DNA of 64,000 nt from Macrosoma leucophasiata (GCA_036365455.1 JAWQUS010000023.1:372001-436000); one strand, 5' to 3'. Positions 53,082-64,000 are shown, counted from the first letter of the stretch. Notes: generated by a model not told the origin, from the letters alone. Program-made: numbers and translations.

Positions 53082-53352
53082 TAATGGAAGTGGCAATCAA
53101 GCATGCAGTTCACATTGATGTTAAGGGATGACTGCAGCCTATAGACACCCATACAAAGACCAAGGTCAAAGTGCAGATGCGTTACTACTCCTGAGGCCTA
53201 AGGTGTTACGCCTCTGTGCCGGAAATTACAGGGCCGTACCACACGACCGGAACACGATAGTGCTGAGCACTACCATTTAGCGGCAAGTATATTAGGTAAT
53301 GCGGTGGTGCCTACGCCAGCGAGCATCGTCACTGGAGCTCAGCACCAGTAGT
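53082..53352 (-). repeat. Family A retroposon, minus copy
   Basis: Reverse complement, complete from 'actggtgctgagctccagtg' (53352) to 'gcttgattgccacttccatt a' and the tail; about 270 bases with a small deletion in the middle. If the exon at 52842 is real, this lies in its first intron. Confidence 0.85.
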
Positions 53353-54338
53353 CTATTTAGATTTACTTAATTTTGGAATCGTATTCTTCTAACCTAAACC
53401 TAAAACCTGCGAAAACGTTAGAATAGAATAATATAATCGTTTGCGTCATCACTCTGCTCTGTGATCAAAATTGTACTTTATGAGATGGAAACGCATCTGC
53501 ATTTGGGCCTCTGGTTTTAACGTCTATAAGCTCTAAGTCATCACTTAGCATGCATCTGAACAGCATGAGTGTATGCCCCCTTCGTTACATAAAGATTTGC
53601 TTCACTGAGGATCTACGACGCGTTACAGTTATGAACGCTCATTTAAAGTTTATAGGTTAGAAGTAAAATACATACTTATAAAGTATTCTATTTGTTCTTA
53701 AACTTAAATAGTAATGTATTGTCCCACGAATTAATTTAAGTCCCTTAATCTGTTATGAAAATCTTTAGAGAATTTATATCTTGTAATAATAAAAAGAATA
53801 TTGTGAATTAAATATTATGAGTTGTGAAATCGAAATCTAACTCGTTTGGATCTCAAAGTGCAGAGCGCGCATCGAATCGGTGTTTCGAAACTAAAGAGTT
53901 AATTGCATTCAATTTTGAAGGCTATTTAATCTTAAAACATGATTTGATATGAACGTTACTGATATTTGATTGACAGTGAGGTTGTAAAGGTTTATCTGAA
54001 TGTAAATTATTTTCAAAAGAGCATTACATTAGAATTAAACTGCGCTAAGGAATAACCAGTTCTAGTAAAATTATCTGTTAGTTGATGAGGGAAGATTCCC
54101 TTGACAGATGTCGCATTGAAAGATGTCAACCCTGGTAACTTTAACAGTCAAAAACTTTCTTTTTTTTGTTTCTGTTACTTTTCTTTAATCGCTTCTCTAT
54201 CAGATTTAGAGAAAAAATTGTGTTGTACAGACATTCGATTTCTTCTCTCTCTTATTATAGGTATAAATATTGATCTTCCAACTAAAGTGTAGGTATTTCG
54301 TCGTTCCAATTTGAAATATAATTAATCCTTAATATATA
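53353..54338. other. Unassigned stretch, family A relic only
   Basis: A very diverged family A 3' end is at about 53490-53590 (cgcatctgcatttgggcctc ... cttcgttacataaa). The rest is AT-rich and unrecognised. Confidence 0.4.
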
Positions 54339-55612
54339 GTTGGGGAAAAAGTTTCTTCGCATTTTTTACATAATTCAAAACATTTTTTAATATAGTTTAT
54401 TTAAATTTAACTAAAGTATGTATGTACCATTTTGTTCGATAACCTTTTGCCATCTTGTAGGTAGGGACATGATCCTATTGCTATAAAAATTTTGGGACTT
54501 CTCATCAAAATACCGCGACAAGTGGATTTGGCAGTCCTCTCGTGATGTTAACCTAACATTGCATAAAGAATTCTGAAGAGACCGAAACAGGTGGAAATCT
54601 GAAGGTGCAAGGTCAGGACTATACGGCGGATGCATTAACACCTCCCAGCCAAACTCTCTTAATTTTTGCTGAGTGGCTTTAGATGTGTGAGGTCTAGCGT
54701 TATCATGATGAAACACCACACCCCTTCTGATGATCAATTCCGGCCGCTTTCTCTCAACTTCTTGCTTTAATCTCATCAGTTGTTCGCAGTAGAGTTCAGA
54801 ATCGATAGTCCTGCCTGGTGGTAATAGCTCATAATGAATAATGCCCTTCCAATCCCACCACACACACGACATCACCTTATTGCGAGTTAACCCGGGTTTC
54901 GCCACAGTCTGTGAAGCCTGACCGGCCTTTGACCACGACCTTTTTCGCACGTTCTTATCGTACGTGATCCACTTATCATCACCAGTTATCAGCTTCTTCA
55001 AAAATGATTCGGTTTCATTACGTCGTAATAAAGAATCAAAAATGAGTACACGGTTCATTAGGTTTCTTTCAGTGAGCTCGTGAGGTACCCAAATATCGAG
55101 CATTTTTTTGTACCCAGCTTTTTTCAAATGCGCCAAAACTGTTTTGTGATCAATTCTCAGTTCTTCAGCTACGTCGTAACTACTGATATGTCGATCTTGC
55201 TCCACTTTTTCAAAAATGGCATCCATTTTATCCGTAATAGGGCGCGACAAGGGCGAGGTGCATCCTTGACATCAAAATTTCCGTATTGAAAACCCTTAAA
55301 CCAAATTTGTGCTACTCTCACAGACACTGCACTAGGTCCATAAATATCGCAAATTTTTTTCGCGGCTTGCGTTGCTTTTTTACCTTTTTGTAGTAAAAAT
55401 TTAAAATGTATCGAATTTCTTCATTAGATTCACTCATCTTGACAGTACGAAAAACAAATCACACATTTGCCTAATTTGAATTTGGAATTATGTTCTTTAA
55501 AATTTTAACTTTCAATGATACCAAGACCAGCCAGATACAAATACTACAGCCAAAGAGATTTTATTACAAGTTCATACATACTATAATGCGAAAAGACTTT
55601 TTCCCCAACCTA
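54339..55612 (-). mobile_element. mariner transposon, copy 2 (minus)
   Basis: Ends 'gttggggaaaaagtttcttc' at 54339 and, inverted, 'ggttggggaaaaagtctttt' at 55612. TA occurs at 54337-54338 and 55613-55614. About 1.27 kb, the usual mariner size, with a transposase gene on the minus strand. Confidence 0.92.
54411..55437 (-). pseudogene. mariner transposase, frameshifted N terminus
   Basis: The start codon is at 55437-55435. One-base shifts in the A-rich stretch near residue 17 and again near 55250 break the DNA-binding helix-turn-helix part. From 55250 to the stop at 54411 the frame is open for 279 codons: VAEELRIDHKTVLAHLKKAG, the first catalytic aspartate in LITGDDKWITYD, the second in FHHDNARPHTS and the third in SPDLAPSDFHLF. 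34 residues separate the last two (DD34D, the mariner signature). WVPHELTER is the linker motif. The catalytic domain looks intact, but a complete transposase cannot be made from this copy as read. Confidence 0.93.
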
Positions 55613-55614
55613 TT

Positions 55615-56394
55615 ACATACCTGTATTACTTCGGCACTATATTTTTATGTTACATAATAATAATATTATGTATTCTGAGATTACATCTCTATAGTCCTAC
55701 AAAAGACCTTCTTTTCATCAAGCTGTTACATAAAAGTATATGATCAAATAAAAAAAGAACAATATTGATTGTAATAACACTTATTGTGGATCGTGTGAAC
55801 GTTTGGTTTGGCTGATCGATATCTCAGTAACCACAGGTTGCAGCCCCAAATTATAGGCATTCGTCGGTTGCCCAAATTGTTGTGTAGGGAGGCTAAAGGT
55901 TATCGTTCATTCTTCAGATTTGACCCCGGAAGGAAAGAGACTTACTTATTGTTTACTTAAATAGAGATACCGTGAACCACTGGCTTCAAACTGTATATTT
56001 TATGTAGATGGTAGAGATTCAGTGCCGGAACAGGATGTCGTAAGAACCACCGCATTACCTAATCTATCTGGACCTAAAAGGTAGTATTCAGCAATATCAT
56101 GTGCCTACTGGTTAGACAATACAGTAATACCCAGGACTTACTCAACTTACGCGACTTGCCTTACTTGCTTGACTAACGCGATAGGTGGGACCAAGTGATA
56201 GCAGTGTAAGTCGAATTAACGCGTATCTCGCAATTTGCGTAAAACGGGGTAGCGTATATGATCCCGTTGTAACTAATATACAATATTTTTTGTGAAATGG
56301 CATGAAAAATTGACTTCAGGCGAGACGACTCGAACTCGCGGCCACTGGGAATCTAGTCCAGCCGCTCTTCCAACTGAGCTAGACACAGAATGTT
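55615..56394. other. Intergenic stretch with A and S3 relics
   Basis: 55990-56140 is a very diverged family A copy (agattcagtgccggaaca, caccgcattacctaatctat). 56317-56392 is listed as an S3 SINE. The rest is unrecognised. Confidence 0.45.
56317..56392 (-). repeat. tRNA-like S3 SINE head, minus
   Basis: The minus strand reads TAGCTCAGTTGGAAGAGCGG (good A box and D arm), then an anticodon-like arm, then CGCGAGTTCGAGTCG (B box) and a GAAGTCAA end. It is better paired than the 23191 copy, but the 'gaagtcaa' end is that of the S3 SINE. A real tRNA gene is less likely. Confidence 0.55.
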
Positions 56395-56665
56395 CTTTTA
56401 CTAGAAGAGAATTTTTCTAGTGCAGTCAGTCAATCGAATAATGGCGGCCAAACAATTCCAATAGACCGATAGTTAAATAATAACGCAGGATGGGCAGCAG
56501 CGTCCCGCGATAGAACTACCGCCACTGCGATCGCCAATCCTCCTGTCAAGCGTGGCGATGTTGGCATGTTCTCCACTAATGATGCACAACAATGTTTTGG
56601 GCGTCTTTGGGAAAAGCTTTGTCCAGCTGTGGACGTCATTCGGCGGGAGTGATGAAATACATAGG
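56395..56665 (+). repeat. Family G LINE 3' piece, best copy
   Basis: 'gtgcagtcagtcaatcgaat aatggcggccaaac' through 'ggatgggcagcagcgtcccg' and 'cgatcgccaatcctcctgtc' to 'gtccagctgtggacgtcatt cggcgggagtgatgaaata'. It is the most complete 3' end of this family in the window. Confidence 0.7.
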
Positions 56666-58300
56666 TAACTCAAAAAATGATACAATTTAGATGGTCTCCA
56701 ATTATAGAAATAATGATAGGTAGTATTTACAATTTCCATCCCGCATCCACTATCAACTCTTGCTTTCAATGGACGTGTGAACCGTGCATATTGATGAGCC
56801 GGGTCGGCATGGGAACCCGCACCTCATTGTTGTGTATGCGGAAGGTCATATTATACCGCCGGGGTCTTCTCACACTTATTCGTTTTGATACGTTCAACTT
56901 CAAATTCAACAATTACCATACACTGAAAGATGTAACTATTTTTTTTTACTTCTTCTCTTTTGTATTAAATAACTATATTACAGTACTACTATATACTAAT
57001 CTTACAGCTGTATTATCTACATTTCTGAAACCATTCCCAGTATGAATAAACTTTGCTTATTTTATGTTCCAGTCTTCCACAATTACCGTTATATTGTTAA
57101 TGTTTTACTAACTAACTATTTAGTTGTTAATCTTGATGTAAAGATAAAATAAATATGTAAGAACAGTGACTTTAAAATTTTTGTAAAGCCACGTCGCACT
57201 TATGAAATACATCGCATAAAGAAGTTTCAAATAATGAATGAATTGTTAATGATAATTATGATGTTAACTGCCTTGATGGTGTAGTGGCAGCAAACCGGTA
57301 TCGGGTCGCTTAGAGTTAAATATACTGGACGTGGATGGAATTCAAATAAAGCGGCAGAGTATCTAGATCTCTAGATATTCTGCCGCTTTATTTGAATTGG
57401 GGCAAAATTTGCGAATAAATACGGACAAATGTGCACAGTCCCCCGTACCAAGCTGCCTGGTTCCATCTCCATTGTTATGCTTATTATGTAATCTGATCTG
57501 CATATGCAGGCAGCGATTATGACTTGTAAATGGAAATTGTATTGTAAATGCCAACTATCAGCGAGTATAATCGTAAATGTGAGTGGTTGCGGTTATTTTT
57601 TGAAGTAACAAATTATAACCATAAAAACGTCTGTTAACCGAATAAATTTTATTTTCTTGGCTTCATTAAAATTAAATTTTACTTATCGATTGATACGATA
57701 TCTGTCAGCATTAAATATGATTAAACTTTGTTATAACAATTCGAATTGAACTACTTCGGATCGCATTACCTAATCTACAAGGCTCGGTTACCATCACAGT
57801 ATTAGTTACCATCAATGTAAACTGTATGCTAGTTTGCTACTTATTGACATAAAAAAAAACTTATATTTCCTTTAAAAAATTATGTTCACACCAATACCAG
57901 CTGTATTCTCATTCCTACAAACATAACAACCACCAGGGAATTGAATTCCCAAACCGCAGATCAACCAATCATTCGAAACCGACACCAATATTCACGCGAA
58001 AAACCACTCAATTCGTTTACAATTCAGTTGAAAATTGTCTGCAAGCATTTGGATTGAATTTGAAATAGTACAGAGCAAGTATTGATGGTGGTAAATAATT
58101 GAAAACGTATTAGTGTCTGTTCTTTTGTTGTTCAAAGGAAATGCTTTCTGACCGCAAGCGATACGCCCGGTGTGGTGCGGTTTTCTTCCTATTGTTTTGG
58201 ACTTATTTTCACACAACTGCCAGACGAGGTTACCTATGTTTTTGGAGTGTATGTAACATATCTGATTATACACATATTTCTTATTTCTATATATATTATT
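56666..58300. other. Intergenic stretch, minor repeat pieces
   Basis: 57740-57860 is a decayed family A 3' end (tgtaaactgtatgctagttt). 57266-57290 has a tRNA-like A box (tgatggtgtagtggcagc). 57340-57405 has an inverted pair 'ttcaaataaagcggcagagt/ctgccgctttatttgaa'. A minus-strand open frame at 57992-58306 has no recognised motif. Confidence 0.4.
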
Positions 58301-58539
58301 AAACAAAGTCCCTCATCGCGTCTGTCTGTCTGTTGCAAAAAACTCAGACTTCTGCACGGATTTTTATGTGGTTTTTACCAATAGATAGAATTACTTATGA
58401 GGAATGGTTTTATAGATAATTTGTTAATGTTTTGTGTAAATTGATGAAAATGCAACCATAAATTGGAGATGTCGGTAAAATCAAGCCGCCTTGGAGCTTT
58501 CATCGAAGATGCTGCCTCTCATCAACCCTTTGAGATATA

Positions 58540-58685
58540 GGTAAGAAAACAATGCATGATGGAATATTTACATGGGCCAAAACGTAAGCGGCGAGTCGTG
58601 GGTGCTTGCATATATGATTGAGTTTGCATTTACCTCTGCCTACTCCTTCGGGGACTCAGGCGTGAAGTTACGTTAATAAAGTTTT
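58540..58685 (+). repeat. S1 SINE / LINE 3' end fragment
   Basis: 'acatgggccaaaacgtaagc ggcgagtcgtgggtgcttgc' to 'cctctgcctactccttcggg gactcaggcgtgaagttacg': the 3' half of the S1 SINE without its tRNA head. Confidence 0.7.
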
Positions 58686-58705
58686 TACACAGAGGCAGAG
58701 GTCAA

Positions 58706-58985
58706 ACTAATGGTAGAGCTCCAGTGACGGAGCTCGCGGGCGTAGGCACCACCGCATTACCTAATATACTTGCCGCTAAATGGTAGTGTTCACTACTATC
58801 GTGTTCCGGTCAGGTGGTAATGTACGGCCCTGTAATTTCCGGCACAGAGGCATAACACCTTAGGCCTCAGGAGTGGTAACGCATCTGCATTTTGACCTCG
58901 GTCTTTGTGTGGGTGTCTATAGGCTGCAGTCATCACTAAACATCAATGTGAACTGCATGCTTGTTTGCCACTTCCATAACATAAA

Positions 58986-58993
<8 letters not shown>
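58706..58993 (+). repeat. Family A retroposon, full length
   Basis: 'actaatggtagagctccagt' to 'tgtttgccacttccataaca t' and an A tail that runs into an (AT)n microsatellite at 58992-59017. Confidence 0.88.
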
Positions 58994-59016
<23 letters not shown>

Positions 59017-59018
59017 TT

Positions 59019-59250
59019 GCCTAAGGAGAAGGAGACTTCGGCTTATTTCGGGTCTGTAGAGCGTTATCTCTTTCGCACCCTTCCTATTTGACGCTTGTCG
59101 ACCATTTTGATCAAATTAAATTTGATCAATACCGGACTGTCAGTGCTTACGTCGGCAGTGTGCAACAGAGATAACGCTCTACGAAGTCGAAACGAGCTGA
59201 TTATCTCTTTCGCAGGCTCGAAGTGCGTTATTCATTGTTGAGTACTGTAT
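59019..59250. repeat. Family E foldback repeat, uninterrupted copy
   Basis: 'gacttcggcttatttcgggt ctgtagagcgttatctcttt' and the opposite arm '...agagataacgctctacgaag tcg' are inverted repeats around 'gtcgaccattttgatcaa attaaa tttgatcaat'. It serves as the reference for the LINE-split copy at 9885-10510. Confidence 0.7.
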
Positions 59251-59321
59251 ATGCGTGTTGCATTTTGTTCTTACCACTTATGTAAATTACGAGTGTGTTT
59301 GTTTATCACTTTCATAATATA

Positions 59322-59570
59322 GCGCGCATGGCCCAGCGGCTGGTGTATGATGTGTGATAGTATGATGAGTGACCGCTAGTGGCAAATTAAATGCGCGTTT
59401 CGGGCGGTTTGAAAACATCCGACAGCGGGTTGGCCACTAACCCACCCACCTCCACCAATCCGCATTGGAGCAGCGTGGTGGAGTAAGCCCCAGGCCTCCT
59501 CCTAAAAAGGGGAGAGACTCGTGCCCAGCAGGGGGACGTATAATGGGTTGCCATTATTATTATTATTAAT
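59322..59570 (+). repeat. Family H, internally deleted copy
   Basis: Head 'agcgcgcatggcccagcggc', a deletion of about 90 bases after 'aaattaaatgcgcgtttc', then 'gggcggtttgaaaacatccg' to 'gggttgccattattattatt'. Confidence 0.75.
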
Positions 59571-60489
59571 GACTACCTTATATTTAGGTGCTCTCTTTTA
59601 TGCGTTACATACAATTGATACAATCAATTGCACGCTTGTATTTTTTAAATTTGAATAGAAAATTGCCCATTACCCGACACGTAGTTCGTTTCCCATTCTC
59701 CAAAATACAGTGTTAATCATAAAAATCATAAAATGTTTATGAGCGACTTGATTCCACCCCCAAAGCGTTGATCTGTTTTATTTCCGGCTGCCATAAAAAA
59801 ATCTCGCCGCAGTACTTCCTTGCATTTTATGAAGACGCCATAATATCCTGAGACTCCATAAAATAATGGAAATCTTCTTTCCCTCTGCACTTATCATCCC
59901 CGGAGAAGCGTGTAGCATACGTTTGAAAAAAATGCCCTGAAAGTACGAGTATTACAATTTCGATCTTAATCAGAACGTGGTAAGGTGCAAAGTATAGTCG
60001 CGTCTAATATTGTCTTAGTCAACATTATTCAAAGTGAATGTGTTTTGACAGTTTTATTCCTTAATATCGGGTGTCTGTCTGTCGACTCTGTCGGGGTATC
60101 GTTGGCTCGGTAGCTGGGAAATACGTTTCTGTTGGTTTATTAAATGCTACTTGGAAACAGAGATTTATGAAATTGGATATTTTATTATTATGATTAAGTA
60201 TTTCTTTTTTTTTTAACGAGTATTTGTCCAGATGCAGAAATCGAACTTGAGACCAGTCAAGAGTGGATTGTTAAGTAAGTCAATCGATGCATATGCCGTT
60301 CTAGTCAAAGCACTATATGCATAGTCCCAGAACCTTAATTTTAGAAAGGGCTACTTAATTTTATTTTTTGCATCATTTTATCGTCGTCAAATAAGCTTGA
60401 AGTTACTTTCCGAAGTTAATGCAAGTGTCACACCCCTGCAGAACAAAATAACCATAAACTTACCAGTTCATATTTTGATACGTAATATT
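59571..60489. other. Intergenic stretch, nothing recognised
   Basis: AT-rich, no gene or recurring repeat recognised. Confidence 0.4.
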
Positions 60490-60640
60490 TACCTATTTGC
60501 TGCATGTATGAAGAGAATGATGAAGGTAGACGAGGCACGAGAGGTATGTCAGGACCGGGATATCTGGCGCTTTACACTCTCTGCATACCCCGTTAGGGAC
60601 CTGGCGTGAAGATACATACATACCTATTTGCTTACCATCA
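60490..60640 (+). mobile_element. LINE ORF2 C-terminal fragment (family F)
   Basis: Encodes ACMKRMMKVDEAREVCQDRD then IWRFTLSAYPVRDLA and TAA/TGA, with the 'cgtgaagatacatacatacc' tail. Only the last 40 codons remain. An upstream methionine gives a 70-codon open frame that is not a gene. Confidence 0.7.
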
Positions 60641-60699
60641 ACGTAAATTGTATTTTGCATATCGAGCTTAGAGAGAGAATCGGCTCGAGTTCAAAGAAC

Positions 60700-60815
60700 G
60701 TCATGTCTGCTGCACACTACCTACGTAAGCACTAATAGTGCGGTATTGGTCAAAACTTGATGAAAATTGTCGACAAACGTCACATATAGGTTGTGTGCGA
60801 AGGAGCCGTTGAACA
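60700..60815 (-). repeat. Family E half copy
   Basis: 'ctacgtaagcactaatagtg cggtattggtcaaaacttga tgaaaattgtcgacaaacgt' matches half of the 59019 element in inverse orientation. Confidence 0.6.
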
Positions 60816-61295
60816 GAGACGAAAATATCCAAAGCCTCTCTCCTACGGTCGATGTGCAATATATCTTGCTGCGTCAGTAGGCACTTGCGTGTTTATTTCA
60901 TATTATCAAAAAATCTCCTTAACCCGACGACCTTGTGTGTATGTCTCCTCAGAGATTCGAATTCAGAAACGTTTCTTTTAGAACATATTTTAACTTTTTT
61001 ACATTTTAGCGCAAAGTAAGTGTATCATTTCCTTCAAACATTTTTTATACTTAACTCGCTCGGGGTGAACATAAATCTGGAATGGTTCCAACATTATGAG
61101 CTCGTTCCAGCAGCCATATTAGAGGATTTATTCCGGTAACTCTATTTTATTTGAATCTTAAGTGTGTAAATCGGGGGAAATGTGTTTAGTTTCAGCGACC
61201 CTTTTTTTGGAAGTGCCGCGTTTTATTTTACTTATTTCCTTTTGTGGTGCACGATTTTCTGTGAATTTCAGTTGTCTTGATAATAACTTTACACG
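60816..61295. other. Intergenic stretch, nothing recognised
   Basis: No gene or repeat is recognised. Confidence 0.4.
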
Positions 61296-61672
61296 GGTAG
61301 AGTTCCAGTGTAGAAGGGCGTAGGCACCACCGCATTACCTGATCTATCTGCCGCATAAATGCTAATGTTTAGCAATATGGTTCTACTGGTGGTACAGCTC
61401 CAGTGACGGAGCTCGCGGGCGTAGGCACCACCGCATTACCTAATATACTTGCCGCTAAATGGTAGTGTTCAGCACTATCGTGTTCTGGTCAGGTGGAAAT
61501 GTGCGGCCCTGTAATTGCCGGCACATAGGCATAATACCTTAGGCCTCAGGAGTGGTAACGCATCTGCATTTTGACCTTGGTCTTTGTGTGGTGTCTATAG
61601 GCTGCAGTCATCACTTAACATCAATGTGAACTGCATGCTTGTTTGCCACTTACATTACATTAAAAAAAATAT
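61296..61672 (+). repeat. Two consecutive family A copies
   Basis: 61296-61380 is a diverged, 3'-truncated head (gggtagagttccagtgtaga ... caccaccgcattacctgatc). It runs straight into a well-preserved full copy, 61383-61672, ending 'gtttgccacttacattacat taaaaaaaa'. A third, diverged 3' half follows at 61680-61865. Confidence 0.85.
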
Positions 61673-61674
61673 GT

Positions 61675-61872
61675 TGCTCCAGATAGATGGTTATGGTATA
61701 TGGCTCCGTTATAACTATAACAGGGACAGCAACTCAGGTGTCAGGTGTCAGCGGTGGCCACGCATCTGCATTTTGACCTCTAGTTTTTGTGTAGATGTCT
61801 AAAGGCTGCAGTTATCACTTAACATCAATGTAAACTGCATTTTTGCTACCTTCGTTACATAAAATAATATAT
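61675..61872 (+). repeat. Family A retroposon, third consecutive copy
   Basis: 'agatagatggttatggtata tggctccgttataactataa' to 'atgtaaactgcatttttgct accttcgttacataaaa'; lacks the head and is diverged from its neighbour, so the three were separate insertions or a truncation series. Confidence 0.7.
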
Positions 61873-61886
61873 GTTGAAGTATATTT

Positions 61887-62195
61887 ACGTAACTTCACAC
61901 CTGTAATCCCCGAAGGGGTAGGCAGAGGTAAATGCATGCATTCAATGATACATGCAAACACCCACGACTCGCCGGTTACGTTTTGGCCAATGTAACAGGT
62001 GGCGAACCTGTTGCCATCTTCGGGCACATTACCAAACTCCGGAGTACTGGGAAACTTCCAGAAAATGGAAAAATCCCAATAGAAGCAGAGATAAAGGATT
62101 TTTAACCGTTATCTCTGATAGTCCCCGACCCGGGAATCGAACCCAGGACCTCCTGCGTAATAGTAGTGGCCTGCTACCACTACGCTACTGAGGCA
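61887..62195 (-). mobile_element. tRNA-derived SINE (type S1), minus copy
   Basis: 309 bp flanked by the 14-base duplication GTTGAAGTATATTT (61873-61886 and 62196-62209). On the minus strand it starts 'ctgcctcagtagcgtagtgg' (A box), with B box GGTTCGATTCC near 62138, and ends 'ggattacaggtgtgaagtta'. Closely similar to 36819-37135. Confidence 0.88.
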
Positions 62196-62229
62196 GTTGA
62201 AGTATATTTCATAGAAGTTATTCATTAGA

Positions 62230-62350
62230 CAGAGTTATTATACCAATCCGCATTGGAGCAGCGTGGTGGAGTAAGCTCCAGGTGTCCCCCAAAAAGGGGA
62301 GAGACTCGTGCCCAGCAGTGAGACGTATAATGGGTTGCTATTATTATTCA
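62230..62350 (+). repeat. Family H 3' end piece
   Basis: 'accaatccgcattggagcag' to 'agtgagacgtataatgggtt gctattatt': 5'-truncated by about two thirds. Confidence 0.75.
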
Positions 62351-62984
62351 TTAGAACTTGAAGAGAAGAAGGTAACGTAGAGTCTCATATCTATTTGCAT
62401 TCAAAATTAAGTGGTAGAGTTCAGCACTATCTTTTTCCGGTTAGGCAGCTATGTATGGTCTCGTTGTAGCAGTAACATGCTTGCTTGTTTACCACAATCA
62501 TTACAAAAAAAAAATTATCAATACTTTTGTCATGGTATTTGAAACGATTACGTGTTTATGTTCCAACTTTCAATATATTTTTTATTCAATTCAATAGTTT
62601 TTTTTATGTTAATCCCTAAAAAAACAAGCAGACAACACTTTCCTTTTTGTATTTATCAACGACTGGTCAATCCAACTTTAATCTTTTGCCTTTCAAATAA
62701 GGTGGCATTTCATATGTGAGAAAACACGTCCGGTAACCGAAGTTCGGACTAAAAGCTTTTAAGGCATCTACAGCGTGTCCGCGGCTACCGATTGACAGGT
62801 TTGCGTACTTTATGTCGTTGATTGCGGACCTGTATCGACACTTGACGCGACTCGATTTATTCCGAGAGATAAATCGGATTCGTCGAGTTTTTTTCAGTGG
62901 TTTTAAGGCTAAGTGATGTTTGTAATTATAGATAGTGATGTCGAATGGTTGTGATGTGTACATTCTTTTGGTGGTAGTTTTTTT
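62351..62984. other. Unassigned stretch
   Basis: 62400-62515 is a decayed family A copy ending in a run of ten As. The minus-strand open frame 62900-62667 is unusually long for the composition but shows no known motif; it is noted as a rejected item. Confidence 0.4.
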
Positions 62985-63325
62985 AATGTAATGAAGGCAA
63001 ACAAGCATGCAGTTCACATTGATGTTTAGTGATTACTGTAGCCTATAGACACTTAACGTAATTTCCGGCACAGAGGCATAACGGCCTCAGGAGTGGTAAC
63101 GCATCTGCATTTTGACCTTGGTCTTTGTGTAGGTGTCTATAGGCTGCAGTCATCACTTAACATCAATGTGAACTGCGTGCTTGTTTGCCTTAACATTAAA
63201 AAAAAAAGTCAAAATGCAGATGCGTTGCCGCCCCTGAGACCTTAGTTGTTATGTCTCTGTGATGATTATTATGGGGCCACACATTAACATCTGACCGGAA
63301 CACGATAGTGCTGATCACTGTCCAT
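62985..63325. repeat. Three family A 3' pieces, alternating orientation
   Basis: Minus piece 62985-63052 (aggcaaacaagcatgcagtt). Plus piece 63053-63205 ('taatttccggcacagaggca' to 'gcttgtttgccttaacatta aaaaaaaa'). Minus piece 63206-63325 ('gatgcgttgccgcccctgag' to 'gaacacgatagtgctga'). The arrangement is a small inverted cluster of one family. Confidence 0.75.
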
Positions 63326-63517
63326 GTATTTCTATATTCTATTCAACACAATGGGTGTGAAGTGTAGATTCTGACTCAGATTTTTTTTTAATTAACAAAT
63401 TAATTATAGGTTTTACTGTAGTGCTCGTACATTTATAATATTTGATTTCTGTAACATTTTCGACAAGAATGAAGCGAAGTAAACTATATTTTACAGGAAG
63501 AGCCGATAGTCTAGTGC
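63326..63517. other. Unassigned, short
   Basis: AT-rich; the string 'gaatgaagcgaagtaaa' at 63468-63484 also occurs at 52840-52856, within the candidate exon. Confidence 0.35.
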
Positions 63518-63705
63518 AGAGGTTCCCAAACTTTTTTTCTTTTAGACCCCTTTTAATATTTTCTGTGTTCGATGGACCCCTCCTTGCTACATTATAATTT
63601 ATATCACATTCCCATATTTCTTATTCTTATTCACTCCTACGTAGACCCCGATTAGGTCTCCCATGGACCCCAGGGGGTCCACCTGGACCACTTTGGGAAT
63701 CACTG
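63518..63705 (+). mobile_element. hAT-like MITE with 8-base duplication
   Basis: 188 bp. Ends 'cagaggttcccaaact' and 'agtttgggaatcactg'-like are imperfect inverted repeats. Flanks GTCTAGTG (63510-63517) and GTCTAGTA (63706-63713) form an 8-base target duplication with one change, as expected for hAT transposition. No coding content. Confidence 0.85.
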
Positions 63706-64000
63706 GTCTAGTAAGTAGCAGATTCGCTAGTCGACGACCTAGGCGAGAGGTGAGGAGTGAGGACAGGGGTATAATATAAATTGAGTTATTTTTAACTTTA
63801 GGTGATAGAGAAGATCATCTGCCATACCCTTGGCGTGCTGAGGGACCCCCAATCTTTGTGATTGCGATACAAACAGGCAGATTTAGTTTCGCTTTTCTAT
63901 ACTAATATTATAAAACTGATGAGTATGTTTGCATGCTTGATTGATTGTTTGGTTGGACGTGCTATTCTCTGAATCACTTTCATAATCCATTGTTTATTTT
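63706..64000. other. Window end, repeat-like end only
   Basis: 63898-63965 ('tatactaatattataaaact gatgagtatgtttgcatgct tgattgattgtttggttgga') resembles the frequent lepidopteran repeat end 'actaatattataaa ... gtttgtttgtttg'. No gene is recognised. Confidence 0.45.

Noticed and set aside
62667..62900. Minus-strand open frame (IYNYKHHLALKPLKK ... KGKRLKLD)
   Set aside because: Long for the composition, but there is no known motif, no clear splice sites, and its ATG lies in a family A piece; too weak to call.
1..64000. CRISPR array, operon, phage or bacterial defence system
   Set aside because: Introns, mariner, BEL/Pao and tRNA-derived SINEs show animal nuclear DNA; no regularly spaced direct repeats with spacers were seen.

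Overview
The window is animal nuclear DNA, most likely from a moth or butterfly (Lepidoptera). It is AT-rich. It carries one split host gene with GT-AG introns and several hundred-base interspersed repeats of kinds I know from lepidopteran genomes: short retroposons ending in oligo(A), LINE 3' ends with a 'cagcagtgggacgt' motif followed by ATT repeats, mariner copies and a BEL/Pao LTR retrotransposon. There is no sign of bacterial, organellar or viral sequence, and no operon logic applies.

Host gene: on the minus strand, 19437 down to 5053, seven coding exons join with consistent phases and consensus splice sites into an uninterrupted 544-residue major-facilitator protein of the SLC22 organic-ion transporter type. 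Its introns are 590, 10453, 231, 374, 603 and 499 bp. The 10.5-kb second intron is packed with mobile DNA, including two Jockey-type LINE tails in opposite orientation that form a foldback of about 750-bp arms. Three shorter open stretches with splice-like borders (minus 20541-20646, plus 50138-50312, plus 52842-52951) are candidate exons of unidentified genes.

Mobile elements: a nearly complete, young BEL/Pao element (41788-48290; 196-bp LTRs differing at 2 positions, 5-bp target duplication GGGAG, primer-binding site fitting tRNA-Tyr) has one fused Gag-Pol frame broken by a single in-frame TAA before the integrase. Two mariner copies (40105-41314 plus, 54339-55612 minus) are both defective, but in different places. 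LINE fragments lie at 9991-10406, 13259-14045, 14800-16010, 29690-30890, 37757-38000 and 60490-60640.

Repeats: the commonest is an about 290-bp retroposon (called family A here) with roughly thirty whole or partial copies. Others are a SINE-like family H with ATT tails, three tRNA-derived SINE types (S1-S3), several MITE or foldback families and short LINE 3' tails. Target-site duplications show the order of several nested insertions (H into A twice, a LINE into a foldback element, BEL into a MITE). Most remaining DNA is AT-rich intergenic or intronic sequence in which I recognise nothing.
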